Below are positions 8,980 through 17,869 of a DNA stretch of 64,000 bases, piece after piece (positions within the stretch are counted from its first letter, which is position 1; the number at the start of each line of letters is the position of its first letter). The stretch covers positions 310,001 to 374,000 of the forward strand of contig NZ_ABCM01000004.1 in assembly GCF_000170795.1 (NCBI RefSeq), given 5' to 3'. Below the pieces are notes generated by a model. That model worked only from the letters and a program-made list of their open reading frames with translations, ran no database searches and had not been told where the DNA came from. The position numbers were made by a program, and so were the translations under genes. This DNA is from Pedobacter sp. BAL39 (GTDB lineage Bacteria; Bacteroidota; Bacteroidia; Sphingobacteriales; Sphingobacteriaceae).

Positions 8980-9465
8980 CGGTTCTGCAAACTCCGTTCC
9001 AAACTTTACAAACATCTAAAAATAGCTCAAAATAGCGATTATGCAATGTAAATTCCCTATCGGCACAATATACAATTAAAACGATAATTTTGTTTTAACA
9101 ACATATGGTTACGCAGAAAAACTAACTGAAATACAGCCATATAGCATTTGACCAAAGAAAAAACATTAATTAAGCTGACTATCAGACCTCAAAATGTCAG
9201 TTCCAATTGACAACCGCTATGCCTTTGTTTGCCTTTTTGTCGTGTTGAGCCCTAAAACAACGGAGGTGTAGATCTTCATTGTCCTATTCGCTTGGGCAAT
9301 AAAGTCCTTTTTTTAAGACATCCCCGGATACAACGTTAACGGGTGTGTGATTTAGAAGGGGATGATTCTATAACGGTCGTCTCAGCAATATCGCGGTTCC
9401 TCGTTGGCAAGATATAGAGCCACTTTAAAAAAGCGGGAGCTAACATAAATGGTCGGGAATAGCAC
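8980..9465. other. Gene-free stretch at the edge of the glycan cluster
   Basis: About 490 bp between the ompA-type promoter and the promoter of the first glycosyltransferase. It is AT-rich, contains only short ORFs broken by stops, and shows no tRNA, hairpin terminator or recognisable transposase fragment. It could be decayed sequence left by past rearrangement at the cluster boundary. Confidence 0.4.
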
Positions 9466-9473
9466 TATCTTTG
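9466..9473 (+). promoter_or_regulatory. -7 box of the first glycosyltransferase gene
   Basis: TATCTTTG, an exact TAnnTTTG match, 28 nt before the ATG at 9502. No clear -33 TTTG is visible. It probably drives the three co-directional glycosyltransferases up to 12017. Confidence 0.6.
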
Positions 9474-9501
9474 CGCTACACTATAAAAAAATCATCACCC
9501 A

Positions 9502-10380
9502 ATGAAAGTTGCCGGGTTTACATTTATAAGAAATGCAATTCTCAATGATTATCCAATTATTGAAGCTATTAATTCCATTCTTCCTATATGCGATGAGTTT
9601 ATTGTGGCAGTTGGCAATTCTGACGATGAAACCCTGCAGTTAATTAAAAACATATGCTCTCCAAAAATTAAGATTATCCAAACAATATGGGATGATAACC
9701 TGAGAGAAGGGGGCCGGACTTTTGCTATAGAAACGGATAAGGCTTATAATGCCATATCTGACGATGTAGATTGGGCATTTTACATTCAGGGAGACGAATG
9801 TATTCATGAAAAATATTTGCCTTTGATATGTAGCGAAATGGAACGTTCTCTCGTTGATAGTGATATTGAAGGTCTACTTTTGAAGTACAGGCATTTTTAT
9901 GGTTCATACGACTATACTGCTGAATCGAGGCGATGGTATCGAAGAGAGATCCGCATAGTGAGGCGACTTCCAGGGATACAATCATACAAAGATGCACAAG
10001 GGTTCAGAATTAATGACAGAAAGCTGAATGTGAAATTAATAGACGCATGGGTTTACCATTATGGATGGGTAAAGGCCCCTAAAGGAATCAGCATGAAGAT
10101 GAACAACTTTAATAAGTTCTATCATGATGAAGAATGGGTAAATCAACATTTTCCTGTTCAGGAATCGTTTGATTACGGGAACGCAGATCGGATTGTACAT
10201 TTTAAAGATACGCCGCCTGCAGTAATGAAAAATAGAATCCTTAACATGAACTGGAAATTTGAATTTGATCCGACAAAACAGGAGATTAATAGAAATGTCA
10301 AACGTAAAATACTTCAATGGATAGAAGAAAAAACTGGTTTACGCCTGTTTGAATATAAAAACTACAAGATTGTAAAATAA
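9502..10380 (+). CDS. Family 2 glycosyltransferase
   Basis: A 292-residue GT-A-fold glycosyltransferase expected to add a sugar to a lipid-linked or LPS-core glycan at the inner face of the inner membrane. Its N-terminus (FTFIRNAILNDYPIIEAINSIL) and the acidic, D-rich nucleotide-sugar region (GNSDDET, then DWAFYIQGDECIHEKY, where the usual DxD is replaced by QGDE) fit GT2 enzymes of the hypothetical-glycosyltransferase type. No membrane segment is seen. Donor and acceptor sugars cannot be deduced. It is the first gene of the surface-glycan cluster; the next gene starts 32 bp downstream. Confidence 0.82.
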   Translation: MKVAGFTFIRNAILNDYPIIEAINSILPICDEFIVAVGNSDDETLQLIKNICSPKIKIIQTIWDDNLREGGRTFAIETDKAYNAISDDVDWAFYIQGDECIHEKYLPLICSEMERSLVDSDIEGLLLKYRHFYGSYDYTAESRRWYRREIRIVRRLPGIQSYKDAQGFRINDRKLNVKLIDAWVYHYGWVKAPKGISMKMNNFNKFYHDEEWVNQHFPVQESFDYGNADRIVHFKDTPPAVMKNRILNMNWKFEFDPTKQEINRNVKRKILQWIEEKTGLRLFEYKNYKIVK

Positions 10381-10412
10381 AATCCAGGACCTTAGGCCCT
10401 GTCATTTACCCG

Positions 10413-11222
10413 ATGCACAAAACACCGACCATCTCTTTAATTATATCAACGTATAACTGGCCTGAAGCACTGGAATTGGCCCTGTTAAGTGTTAAGGCAC
10501 AGTCCATCATGCCTACGGAGCTTATTATCGCCGACGATGGGTCAGACTCCAGAACAAAACATATGGTCGATAAATATCGTGCTAAAATTAGCATCCCGAT
10601 AAAACATGTGTGGCATGAAGATGAGGGATTTCGACTTGCAAAAATACGTAACATGGCAATATCGCGGGCATCCGGAGAATATATCGTACAGGTCGACGGA
10701 GATATCATCATGCATACTCATTTCATTGAGGATCACATGAACTTCGCTCTTCCCGGCTCCTTCGTCAGGGCTAGCAGAGTTTACATTAACAAAGAGACCT
10801 CAAAAAAAATGATTCAGCATCGGTTGCATCGTGCAAGTGCTTTTAGCCCGGGGATATCAAATTTTTTCAGTGCGCTCCGCGTACCTTTTCTATGGAGGTA
10901 TTTTGAAAACACCTATAAATCCAAGGGTAACGAACGTTACGAAATCCATGGCTGCAACATGGCATACTGGAGAAAAGATGCCATTAAAGTAAATGGATAC
11001 AATGAGCTATTCAATGGCTGGGGCCCTGAAGACAAAGAATTTGTAGCCAGACTGCTGAATATCGGCCTTCAAAAGCGCTTCATTAAATTAGGCGCAATTG
11101 CTTTTCACCTATATCATAAGGAAAGTTCAAAAAAATTCCTTAAAACAAATGTAAATGCCTTTCGTAAATCTATAGAACAAAAACTAATCTATTGCGAACT
11201 TGGTATTAATCAATATATTTAA
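10413..11222 (+). CDS. Family 2 glycosyltransferase, galactosyltransferase-type C-terminus
   Basis: A 269-residue soluble GT2 enzyme. Visible motifs are the N-terminal SLIISTYNWPEAL strand, LIIADDGS for nucleotide binding, QVDGDI as the metal-binding DxD, and a C-terminal GWGPEDKEF segment of the Glyco_transf_7C type, which carries the catalytic base region. It is closely related over its whole length to the next gene (shared YNWPEAL, IADDGS, WHED, GWGxED), so the pair probably arose by tandem duplication. Exact sugar specificity is unknown. Confidence 0.88.
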   Translation: MHKTPTISLIISTYNWPEALELALLSVKAQSIMPTELIIADDGSDSRTKHMVDKYRAKISIPIKHVWHEDEGFRLAKIRNMAISRASGEYIVQVDGDIIMHTHFIEDHMNFALPGSFVRASRVYINKETSKKMIQHRLHRASAFSPGISNFFSALRVPFLWRYFENTYKSKGNERYEIHGCNMAYWRKDAIKVNGYNELFNGWGPEDKEFVARLLNIGLQKRFIKLGAIAFHLYHKESSKKFLKTNVNAFRKSIEQKLIYCELGINQYI

Positions 11223-11225
11223 TTT

Positions 11226-12017
11226 ATGCCGATAAGTAAAGTCAGCCTTCTGGTATCAACCTACAACTGGCCAGAAGCGTTAGCGCTCGTTTTAAAGAGT
11301 GTCCTGAATCAGAGCACTCTACCTGCTGAAATCCTGATCGCGGATGACGGTTCAAATGATGACACCAAAAAGGTAATTAATGACTTCCGATCATCTACAG
11401 AAATTCCAGTCAGGCATTTCTGGCATGAAGATAATGGCTTCCGGAAGACAATCATTATGAACGAAGCACTCGAACACGCAGAAAGCGATTATATCATTCA
11501 GATAGATGGCGATATTATTCTGCATCGGGACTTCATAACAGATCACATCAGCGAAATGCTTCCAGGCTTTTATATTAAAGGAAGCAGGTCAATGCTCTCA
11601 CCAAATAGAACTGCGGAGATATTGAGGACAAAAAGAATCGAGATTCATCCACTGAGCAAAGGCGTAGGAAGCAAAATCAACGCTACAAGGATCACTTTAT
11701 TTTCTAAAATATTTCGGGGAGACCGGTTAAGGTCTGACAATCTGAGAGGTTGCAATTTCTCTTTCTGGAAGAAGGATTTAATTGCAGTAAATGGATACAA
11801 TAATGATTTGCAGGGTTGGGGACATGAAGACATTGAACTTGCAGCACGTTTAACTAATTTAGGGATCAAGCAGCGACAACTAAAACTCAAAGCTATCTGT
11901 TTCCATCTTTATCACCGCATAAATTCCAGGAGCAACGAAGACTTGAACTACAGTAAATATTTAAAAGTGATATCAGATGGAACGATTTCCTGTGAAAATG
12001 GAATCAAAAGACATTAA
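11226..12017 (+). CDS. Family 2 glycosyltransferase, paralogue of the preceding gene
   Basis: A 263-residue GT2 enzyme, 3 bp after its paralogue and certainly co-transcribed with it. It keeps the same motif order: STYNWPEAL, LIADDGS, QIDGDI (DxD), GCNFSFW, and GWGHEDIEL near residue 200. By eye the two proteins are roughly 40-50% identical, highest in the N-terminal half and around GWGxED. The middle acceptor-binding region differs, which suggests they act on different acceptors in consecutive steps. The 3' end overlaps the convergent glycosyltransferase by 14 bp. Confidence 0.88.
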   Translation: MPISKVSLLVSTYNWPEALALVLKSVLNQSTLPAEILIADDGSNDDTKKVINDFRSSTEIPVRHFWHEDNGFRKTIIMNEALEHAESDYIIQIDGDIILHRDFITDHISEMLPGFYIKGSRSMLSPNRTAEILRTKRIEIHPLSKGVGSKINATRITLFSKIFRGDRLRSDNLRGCNFSFWKKDLIAVNGYNNDLQGWGHEDIELAARLTNLGIKQRQLKLKAICFHLYHRINSRSNEDLNYSKYLKVISDGTISCENGIKRH

Positions 12018-13110
12018 TAATTACCAGCCCAAAGAGAATCAGAATCATCTTTATAATTTTCCACTTATTTAATCTAAACCAGCCGGGGTTTCTTCTGGAA
12101 AACCCCATATCAATCCGTTCGGCGAAACCGGAGATTCTAAAAGTACCCAAGCTTTCCAACAAATAACCAAATTCATAGGAGTTTTTAAGCCATAAAACGT
12201 CCCAAGCGATCGCAAGAGACCATCTTCTGGTACTAAAAAATACCTTAAGCAGGCTGGTGATGAATTCCGAGAAAATCACAATCAAGCAGATCAGCAGTAA
12301 GGTTGAAACATCACAAAAAGCCACTGCCACAGGTGCTGTTATTATCAATAAAAGCAGTGTCTCCGCGGTATTCGTAAAATCGTGAAAGGTGTATGGTTTT
12401 ATAACAGGTAAACTGGCAATCTGGGCGGCTCCACCACCATATCGAAAAATTCTCTTGCTTTGTAAGGCCCCATGGTCCCACCATGGATGCTCCACTACTG
12501 CATCAGGCACCCCTATATAATGATCGTTAAATCTCTGTACATTTCGCAAAAGGAATTCAATATCTTCCCCCCCTTTTTTTAAACGCTTATCGAATAACTT
12601 TGGATCCATTTTACAGCGATTAAGCATCACGTTGGCAGTGGGTACCCACATCAACTCCTGATGATGCCTAGCTGCGGAAAAATGCCCAGTCATTCCCTGA
12701 ATGACCATTGCCTTGGTAGCAATATTTAATGGTTCCGGAAAGTCGGTAACTCCTGCAAAACCAATAGCATCCGGACGTCCTCCAATAGCGGTAGCATAAG
12801 CCATTAACAGGCCATCATCAGGAACAATGTCATCATCCAACAACAGTAACCACTTGCTATTCCCCAATCTGATTCCTTTGTTTCTGGTTTCGGCAAACCC
12901 AAGATTGGTTTCATTGATGACCAGATGAATTGAGCCATCTGAAGCCAATGTCGCAATTGAATCAGGGACAGTCAGCAATGGGTTGTCGGCAATAAGATAA
13001 AAATTTATCTTGATTTCTAACGGCTGAGTAAGATTTATGATCCTCAGAAGTATCTGCTCGTCCAGACGGAAGGAAGGAATCACCACATCTATTGCATTGG
13101 CTATATACAT
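12004..13110 (-). CDS. Membrane-associated family 2 glycosyltransferase
   Basis: About 368 residues from the ATG at 13110, which directly precedes the GT2 core (IDVVIPSFRLDEQ). A longer reading frame extends upstream but has no family similarity, and the promoter box sits just before 13110. Motifs: NLGFAETRNKGI, LLLLDDDIVPDD (DxD), and GGEDIEFLLR near the C-terminal part of the catalytic domain. Two or three hydrophobic segments follow (around TLLLLIITAPVAVAF and LLICLIVIF), then a hydrophobic C-terminus, so the enzyme is probably anchored to the inner membrane. It is transcribed opposite to most of the cluster and divergent from the next gene. Confidence 0.83.
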   Translation of the reverse strand: MYIANAIDVVIPSFRLDEQILLRIINLTQPLEIKINFYLIADNPLLTVPDSIATLASDGSIHLVINETNLGFAETRNKGIRLGNSKWLLLLDDDIVPDDGLLMAYATAIGGRPDAIGFAGVTDFPEPLNIATKAMVIQGMTGHFSAARHHQELMWVPTANVMLNRCKMDPKLFDKRLKKGGEDIEFLLRNVQRFNDHYIGVPDAVVEHPWWDHGALQSKRIFRYGGGAAQIASLPVIKPYTFHDFTNTAETLLLLIITAPVAVAFCDVSTLLLICLIVIFSEFITSLLKVFFSTRRWSLAIAWDVLWLKNSYEFGYLLESLGTFRISGFAERIDMGFSRRNPGWFRLNKWKIIKMILILFGLVIINVF

Positions 13111-13116
13111 ACGCGG

Positions 13117-13124
13117 CAAATATA
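13117..13124 (-). promoter_or_regulatory. -7 box abutting the minus-strand glycosyltransferase
   Basis: TATATTTG on the minus strand, exact TAnnTTTG, ends 6 nt before the ATG at 13110, predicting a leaderless or nearly leaderless transcript. It lies only 27 bp from the oppositely oriented box at 13152-13159. Confidence 0.6.
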
Positions 13125-13151
13125 CATAGTTTAAATCACCCGGCCATTTCC

Positions 13152-13159
13152 TATCTTTG
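13152..13159 (+). promoter_or_regulatory. -7 box abutting the plus-strand glycosyltransferase
   Basis: TATCTTTG, exact TAnnTTTG, ends 3 nt before the ATG at 13163. A degenerate -33 (GTTTA at 13129-13133) lies about 18 nt upstream. Transcription would start at the A of the start codon. Confidence 0.6.
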
Positions 13160-13162
13160 AAC

Positions 13163-13903
13163 ATGAAACACGCTGTAGAAGAAGGAAACGACAATATTTT
13201 GCTCTCCATAATCATAGCGACATACAACGCTGAAAGATACATCAGAGAGGGACTTCTTGCTGTTTCCAATAACATACAAGCCGCTTATGAAATCATCATT
13301 GTGGATGGCAATAGTCAGGACAATACGGTTAAAATTATAAATCAGCTTCATTTAGACCATTGCCATCTGACTTCTGAACCTGATAAGGGGATTTATGATG
13401 CAATGAATAAGGGTATCATGTCGGCAAAGGGCAAATGGATCCTATTTCTCGGTGCAGACGACAGGCTTCTGCCATCTTTCAATGAAATTTTGCCAGAACT
13501 TCAGGACCAACATTCAATTTATTATGGAAATTGCCGGAATGGCGAGCATCAGCTGGGGGGGGCATTCTCTCAAGCCAGACTAGCGAAGATGAACCTTTGT
13601 CACCAGGCGATCCTTTACCCGCGGCAGGTATTTGAAAAATACAAGTTCAATCTTAAATACCCAGTATTTGCAGACTACCTTCTAAACATGCAATGCTGGG
13701 GGGATAAAGCAATCCATAAAATTTATGTACCGGTTGACATCGCTTACTACGACATGGAAGGTTATTCTTCAACTGCTAGAGACCCAGACTTTATCCGCGA
13801 CAAACCATTCTTTGTGAAAAAACATCTTGGTCTGTTCATCTACATAAAGTATCGGTTCAGGAAGTTTAAAGAATCCAGAAAGCCTGGAAGCAAGTTCTTC
13901 TAA
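13163..13903 (+). CDS. Family 2 glycosyltransferase
   Basis: A 246-residue GT2 enzyme with LSIIIATYNAERY, EIIIVDGNSQDNT, SEPDKGIYDAMNKGI and FLGADDRLLP (DD metal site). The EPDKGIYDAMNKG motif marks the WcaA/amsE-like group of colanic acid and capsule transferases. The ATG at 13163 is preferred over an in-frame TTG 6 bp upstream, because that TTG forms part of the promoter box. It is closely related to the minus-strand transferase at 15811-16614 (same motifs). No membrane segments. Confidence 0.87.
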   Translation: MKHAVEEGNDNILLSIIIATYNAERYIREGLLAVSNNIQAAYEIIIVDGNSQDNTVKIINQLHLDHCHLTSEPDKGIYDAMNKGIMSAKGKWILFLGADDRLLPSFNEILPELQDQHSIYYGNCRNGEHQLGGAFSQARLAKMNLCHQAILYPRQVFEKYKFNLKYPVFADYLLNMQCWGDKAIHKIYVPVDIAYYDMEGYSSTARDPDFIRDKPFFVKKHLGLFIYIKYRFRKFKESRKPGSKFF

Positions 13904-13924
13904 TCCGTACAAGATAAATATATG

Positions 13925-13932
13925 TACATTTG
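13925..13932 (+). promoter_or_regulatory. -7 box of the ABC exporter gene
   Basis: TACATTTG, exact TAnnTTTG, 23 nt before the ATG at 13956. This suggests the exporter has its own promoter in addition to any read-through from the preceding transferase gene. Confidence 0.6.
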
Positions 13933-13955
13933 TCTTTTTAATTATTACTTATAGA

Positions 13956-15785
13956 ATGAAAATCTATTTCAGATTACTCTCTTTTGCAAAACCAATAGAA
14001 AAGTTCGCTATTCCTTATGTGATCGCTACCGTACTATCTGTCATATTCAGTGTGCTCAACCTCACACTTCTTGCACCACTATTTGAAACTTTGATTGCCG
14101 ACGAACCGGAGAAACAAGTTTCGATGGCCGACAATGCGGCTTCAGCATTCAATATAACAGCCCAGTTCAAGAACTTTGTACTGGCCTCGATATCCAGTAA
14201 CGGTCAGCAGACAACATTAACCTATATTTGTATCGTGATCGTTTGCTCTGTATTACTGTCTAACATATTCAGGTATTTTTCGCAACGCATCATGGAGGAT
14301 TTGAGAGTACACACTTTACTGAATCTCCGTAAAAAGGTTTTTGACAACGTCATGAATATGCACGTTGGATTCTTCAATAACGAACGTAAAGGAGACATTA
14401 TCTCTAAAGTTTCTTCAGATGTTCAGGTGGTACAATATACAGTTACCAATACGCTTCAGGTAGTGTTTAAGGAGCCACTAACATTAATTTTTTACATCAT
14501 TGTGTTGTTGGGCATTTCTGTGAAACTTACGCTATTCTCACTAATGGTCATTCCCGTGTCAGCATTTATCATTAGCAAAATCGTAAAAAGAATCAAACAA
14601 CAAGCCAAGGAATCTCATGAGTCATTTGCAAAAATGATTGGATTTCTTGATGAAGCACTTGGCGGCATAAAGATTATCAAAGCATTCAATGCTTCAGAAC
14701 GCACTAAAGAAAGATTTCATCGCGAGAATGTCTTTTACTCTAACCTGAATAGAAAAATGGTTAGAAGACAGCAACTGGGCTCACCAGTATCCGAATTCCT
14801 GAGCATTCTTATGGTGTCATTTATTGTCTGGTATGGAGGTAGTCTCATACTTAGTAAACAACCAGGCGCACTTTCGACAAGCCAGTTTATCGCCTACATT
14901 GCCATATTCTCACAGGTGATGAGGCCCGCTAAAGCCCTTACCGATGCTTTTAGTGGCATTCATTCCGGCATTGCAGCTGGAGAACGGGTATTGGACCTCA
15001 TTGACACTGAACCTGAGATCATAAATGAACCTCATGCACAGCCTCTTGTGGGTTTTCAAAAATCTCTGACCTTTGAAAATGTATCATTCAGCTACGGAGA
15101 ACGCGCAGTCTTAAAGAACATTTCTTTAACCATACAAAAAGGAGAAACTGTTGCACTCGTAGGCCCGTCCGGTGGAGGAAAAAGTACATTGATGGACCTT
15201 ATTCCTCGTTTTCATGATCCAAAGTCAGGTACGATTAAGATTGATGGTTTTAATTACAAAGATTTAACGCTGGAAAGTATACGCGCACAGATGGGCATTG
15301 TCAATCAGGAATCCATTTTATTCAACGATAGCATTTTTAACAACATAGCCTTTGCCAATCCAATGGCTTCCGCAGATGAGGTCATTGCTGCAGCCAAGAT
15401 CGCCAATGCACATGCTTTCATAGAGCAAACTCAGGATGGATACCATACTTTTGTCGGAGACCGCGGAAACAGGCTCTCTGGAGGACAAAAACAAAGAATT
15501 TGTATTGCAAGAGCGGTACTTGCCAACCCTCCGATCATGCTCTTGGACGAGGCAACCTCTGCTCTTGACACAGAGTCTGAGAAACTCGTACAGGAAGCAT
15601 TAAACAACCTTATGAAAAATCGCACCTCCATTATCATTGCTCATCGTTTGAGTACGATACAACATGCGGATAAAATTATTGTAATTGATAATGGAGAAGT
15701 GATTGAATCCGGAAGTCATCATGAACTGATTCAAACTGACGGTCTTTACAGAAGACTTATCGACATGCAGGCATTCAATAAATAA
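13956..15785 (+). CDS. MsbA-like ABC exporter, fused permease and ATPase
   Basis: A 609-residue half-transporter with an N-terminal six-helix exporter domain (about residues 1-340) and a C-terminal ATPase with Walker A GPSGGGKST, signature LSGGQKQR, Walker B IMLLDEATSALD and the H-loop IIAHRLST. The order and length match lipid A flippase MsbA and related multidrug or lipid exporters. Its position among glycosyltransferases suggests it moves a lipid-linked glycan or lipid A-core across the inner membrane. It may equally be the genome's general MsbA, so no gene symbol is given. Confidence 0.9.
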   Translation: MKIYFRLLSFAKPIEKFAIPYVIATVLSVIFSVLNLTLLAPLFETLIADEPEKQVSMADNAASAFNITAQFKNFVLASISSNGQQTTLTYICIVIVCSVLLSNIFRYFSQRIMEDLRVHTLLNLRKKVFDNVMNMHVGFFNNERKGDIISKVSSDVQVVQYTVTNTLQVVFKEPLTLIFYIIVLLGISVKLTLFSLMVIPVSAFIISKIVKRIKQQAKESHESFAKMIGFLDEALGGIKIIKAFNASERTKERFHRENVFYSNLNRKMVRRQQLGSPVSEFLSILMVSFIVWYGGSLILSKQPGALSTSQFIAYIAIFSQVMRPAKALTDAFSGIHSGIAAGERVLDLIDTEPEIINEPHAQPLVGFQKSLTFENVSFSYGERAVLKNISLTIQKGETVALVGPSGGGKSTLMDLIPRFHDPKSGTIKIDGFNYKDLTLESIRAQMGIVNQESILFNDSIFNNIAFANPMASADEVIAAAKIANAHAFIEQTQDGYHTFVGDRGNRLSGGQKQRICIARAVLANPPIMLLDEATSALDTESEKLVQEALNNLMKNRTSIIIAHRLSTIQHADKIIVIDNGEVIESGSHHELIQTDGLYRRLIDMQAFNK

Positions 15786-15810
15786 ACTGGAAGCCTTGTA
15801 AGATCATCAA

Positions 15811-16614
15811 CTAAGCCTTTGAGTTGAAAAAATTCTTAAGCTTGTTGACTCGTTTGTTGATTTTTTTTGCAGCTTTTTCAGCGAAAAGTAGATACAAATG
15901 ATAAAAGTAAGGCCCCGTCCCCAAATGGTTCCTGATCAATTTACTTCTGTTTTTAAAAAACAATCTATCCCAGTCATGTCCCGAAATACCGGTATGGTTA
16001 AATATGCACAGCAGAATTGGATGATATTCGAATTTGATCTTGTTCTCTTTCCACAACGTGAGCAGTAATACATTATCAGCAGCTATGTTGTAGGAAATAT
16101 CGTATCTGTGGGTTTCAAAAACTATTTTCGGGTATAATAAGGCCTGATGAGGAATATTTTCTCTAACAAGCTTAAAACGATCGACAGGCCCATCATAACG
16201 CTCCACTCCCCTATAAACTACGCAGCCATAATACGCCGTATGCACATCTAATAAATTATCCATCATTTGAGAGAATCCATCAAGTAACAAATCATCTACT
16301 CCTAAAAAGAAAATCCAGTCTCCTGAACAGTAAGGAATCGCCTTATTCATTGCATCATAAATTCCCCGATCAGGTTCACTGATCCAAAACGCCACCCTGT
16401 CACTATTGGACTTTAAAATTTCAACCGTTGCATCCGAACTATTACCATCCATGATAATATGTTCAATATTTGGATAAGACTGGGCACATACCGTATCGAT
16501 ACAGGATTGCATATCCTTTTCCCCATTACGAACAACTGTAACAACTGAGACCAAAGGCTTTCCCATGACTTTTTTTGCATCAATATTATTCGTAATAAAC
16601 CCTCCTTTAGTCAT
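15811..16614 (-). CDS. Family 2 glycosyltransferase
   Basis: About 267 residues from the ATG at 16614; the GT2 domain starts some 18 residues later (GKPLVSVVTVVRNGE). Motifs: HIIMDGNSSDATVEIL, SEPDRGIYDAMNKAI, FLGVDDLLLDG, and IPHQALLYPK. These are shared with the plus-strand transferase at 13163-13903, so the two are paralogues placed on either side of the ABC exporter. The C-terminus is basic (KKINKRVNKLKN), perhaps for membrane association. It is oriented against most of the cluster, with no clear terminator between it and the exporter gene. Confidence 0.86.
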   Translation of the reverse strand: MTKGGFITNNIDAKKVMGKPLVSVVTVVRNGEKDMQSCIDTVCAQSYPNIEHIIMDGNSSDATVEILKSNSDRVAFWISEPDRGIYDAMNKAIPYCSGDWIFFLGVDDLLLDGFSQMMDNLLDVHTAYYGCVVYRGVERYDGPVDRFKLVRENIPHQALLYPKIVFETHRYDISYNIAADNVLLLTLWKENKIKFEYHPILLCIFNHTGISGHDWDRLFFKNRSKLIRNHLGTGPYFYHLYLLFAEKAAKKINKRVNKLKNFFNSKA

Positions 16615-16697
16615 ATTCAAACGATTTCATGAAAGACCGAAGATACCAACTTTCGCCAAAGAAGTAATATGTGTGCTAATTTTTATAATTTTAGCGC

Positions 16698-17792
16698 ATG
16701 ATAAATATACTTTCAGATCATCAGATATTTGACATGCAGAGGTTTGGTGGTATCTCAAGATATTTTGCAAATATCTATCATCACCTGAAAACTGATAAAA
16801 ATTATAGTAACGAACTAAGCATCCTTAAAACCAGCAATTACTACCTTGAAGAAGATACTTTTTCAGCAAATCCCATTGTTCAGTTGTTCCTGAAAAAGCA
16901 GAGAAAGCAGGCGAAATTTAATAGAAAATACTCCCTCAAAAAAGTGAGCGGTAACAGATTCGACCTTTTTCATCCTACTTATTATGATCCTTATTTTTTA
17001 GGGGCCTTAAAAAAGCCTTTTGTATTAACTGTTCATGACATGATTCATGAAATTTATCCGATATATTTTGCTTCTTTCGATCAGTTCGCCCGATACAAAC
17101 GTGAAACCATCCAAAGGGCAGATCACATCATTGCAATTTCAGAGACGACGAAACAGGACCTGCAACACTTTTTTCCTATTCCCGACGAAAAGATTACCGT
17201 TGTTTATCATGGTGTGGATATCAAAAAAAAACAGGACCAGCCCTTACTTGAAAATATAGATTTTCCTTATATTTTATATATTGGAGACAGAAGTGGATAT
17301 AAAAACTTTTATACAATGGCAACGGCATTTAAAGAGATTAGCAACTCCTATAAGGATGTTCAGCTCGTCTGTACAGGAAGTCCTTTCAACTCCGTAGAAA
17401 CTGAGTTTTTGATCAGAAGTGGGATCTCTGAAAAGGTCGTACACATCAGCGCAACAGATACAGACCTCCAAAGCCTATACCAACATGCTGTTTTTTATAT
17501 CAACCCCTCGCTTCTGGAAGGATTTGGCTTTCCAATCCTTGAGGCCTACGAAAATGAATGTATGGTGCTCCTGAGTGACACCAGTTGCTTTCATGAAATC
17601 GCTGGGGAGGCCGCAATGTATTTCGACCCTAATTCCGTTCAGGATATATCCTCATGCATGTCAAAAGCTATTGACGACCTGTCTGTCAAAAAAAAACTGA
17701 TTGGCAAGGGAAAAGATCAGCTGTTAAAATTTCCACTACAGAAGTCTATGCAGGAAACCATAAACGTCTATTCCAAAATCCTTAATCGTTAG
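16698..17792 (+). CDS. Family 4 (GT-B fold) glycosyltransferase
   Basis: A 364-residue GT-B enzyme of the GT4/mannosyltransferase type. The N-terminal half carries an acceptor domain with FGGISRYF and VLTVHDMIHEIYP. The C-terminal nucleotide-sugar domain has YILYIGDRSGYKNF, the E-x7-E type motif in NPSLLEGFGFPILEAYENE, and an SCFHEIAGEAAMYFDP segment. This is the only retaining, GT-B enzyme in the cluster; many relatives use GDP-mannose. The ATG is preceded by TAATTTTA and a 4-nt gap, a degenerate version of the abutting promoter box seen at other genes here. Confidence 0.9.
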   Translation: MINILSDHQIFDMQRFGGISRYFANIYHHLKTDKNYSNELSILKTSNYYLEEDTFSANPIVQLFLKKQRKQAKFNRKYSLKKVSGNRFDLFHPTYYDPYFLGALKKPFVLTVHDMIHEIYPIYFASFDQFARYKRETIQRADHIIAISETTKQDLQHFFPIPDEKITVVYHGVDIKKKQDQPLLENIDFPYILYIGDRSGYKNFYTMATAFKEISNSYKDVQLVCTGSPFNSVETEFLIRSGISEKVVHISATDTDLQSLYQHAVFYINPSLLEGFGFPILEAYENECMVLLSDTSCFHEIAGEAAMYFDPNSVQDISSCMSKAIDDLSVKKKLIGKGKDQLLKFPLQKSMQETINVYSKILNR

Positions 17793-17869
17793 CCTGTTAA
17801 CTGACAGCTCAGCAGTTATTTATCTGACTTTAATATTGATCCGCTAACATCACACAAAGCAAAACACTT

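Noticed and set aside
9181..9330. Possible decayed transposase fragment in the gene-free stretch
   Set aside because: Short open stretches exist in two frames but are broken by stops and show no motif I can assign; the length is within chance.
13111..13275. Longer N-terminal extension of the minus-strand glycosyltransferase
   Set aside because: The extra 55 residues have no GT2 similarity, overlap the divergent gene and lie upstream of the promoter box at 13117-13124.
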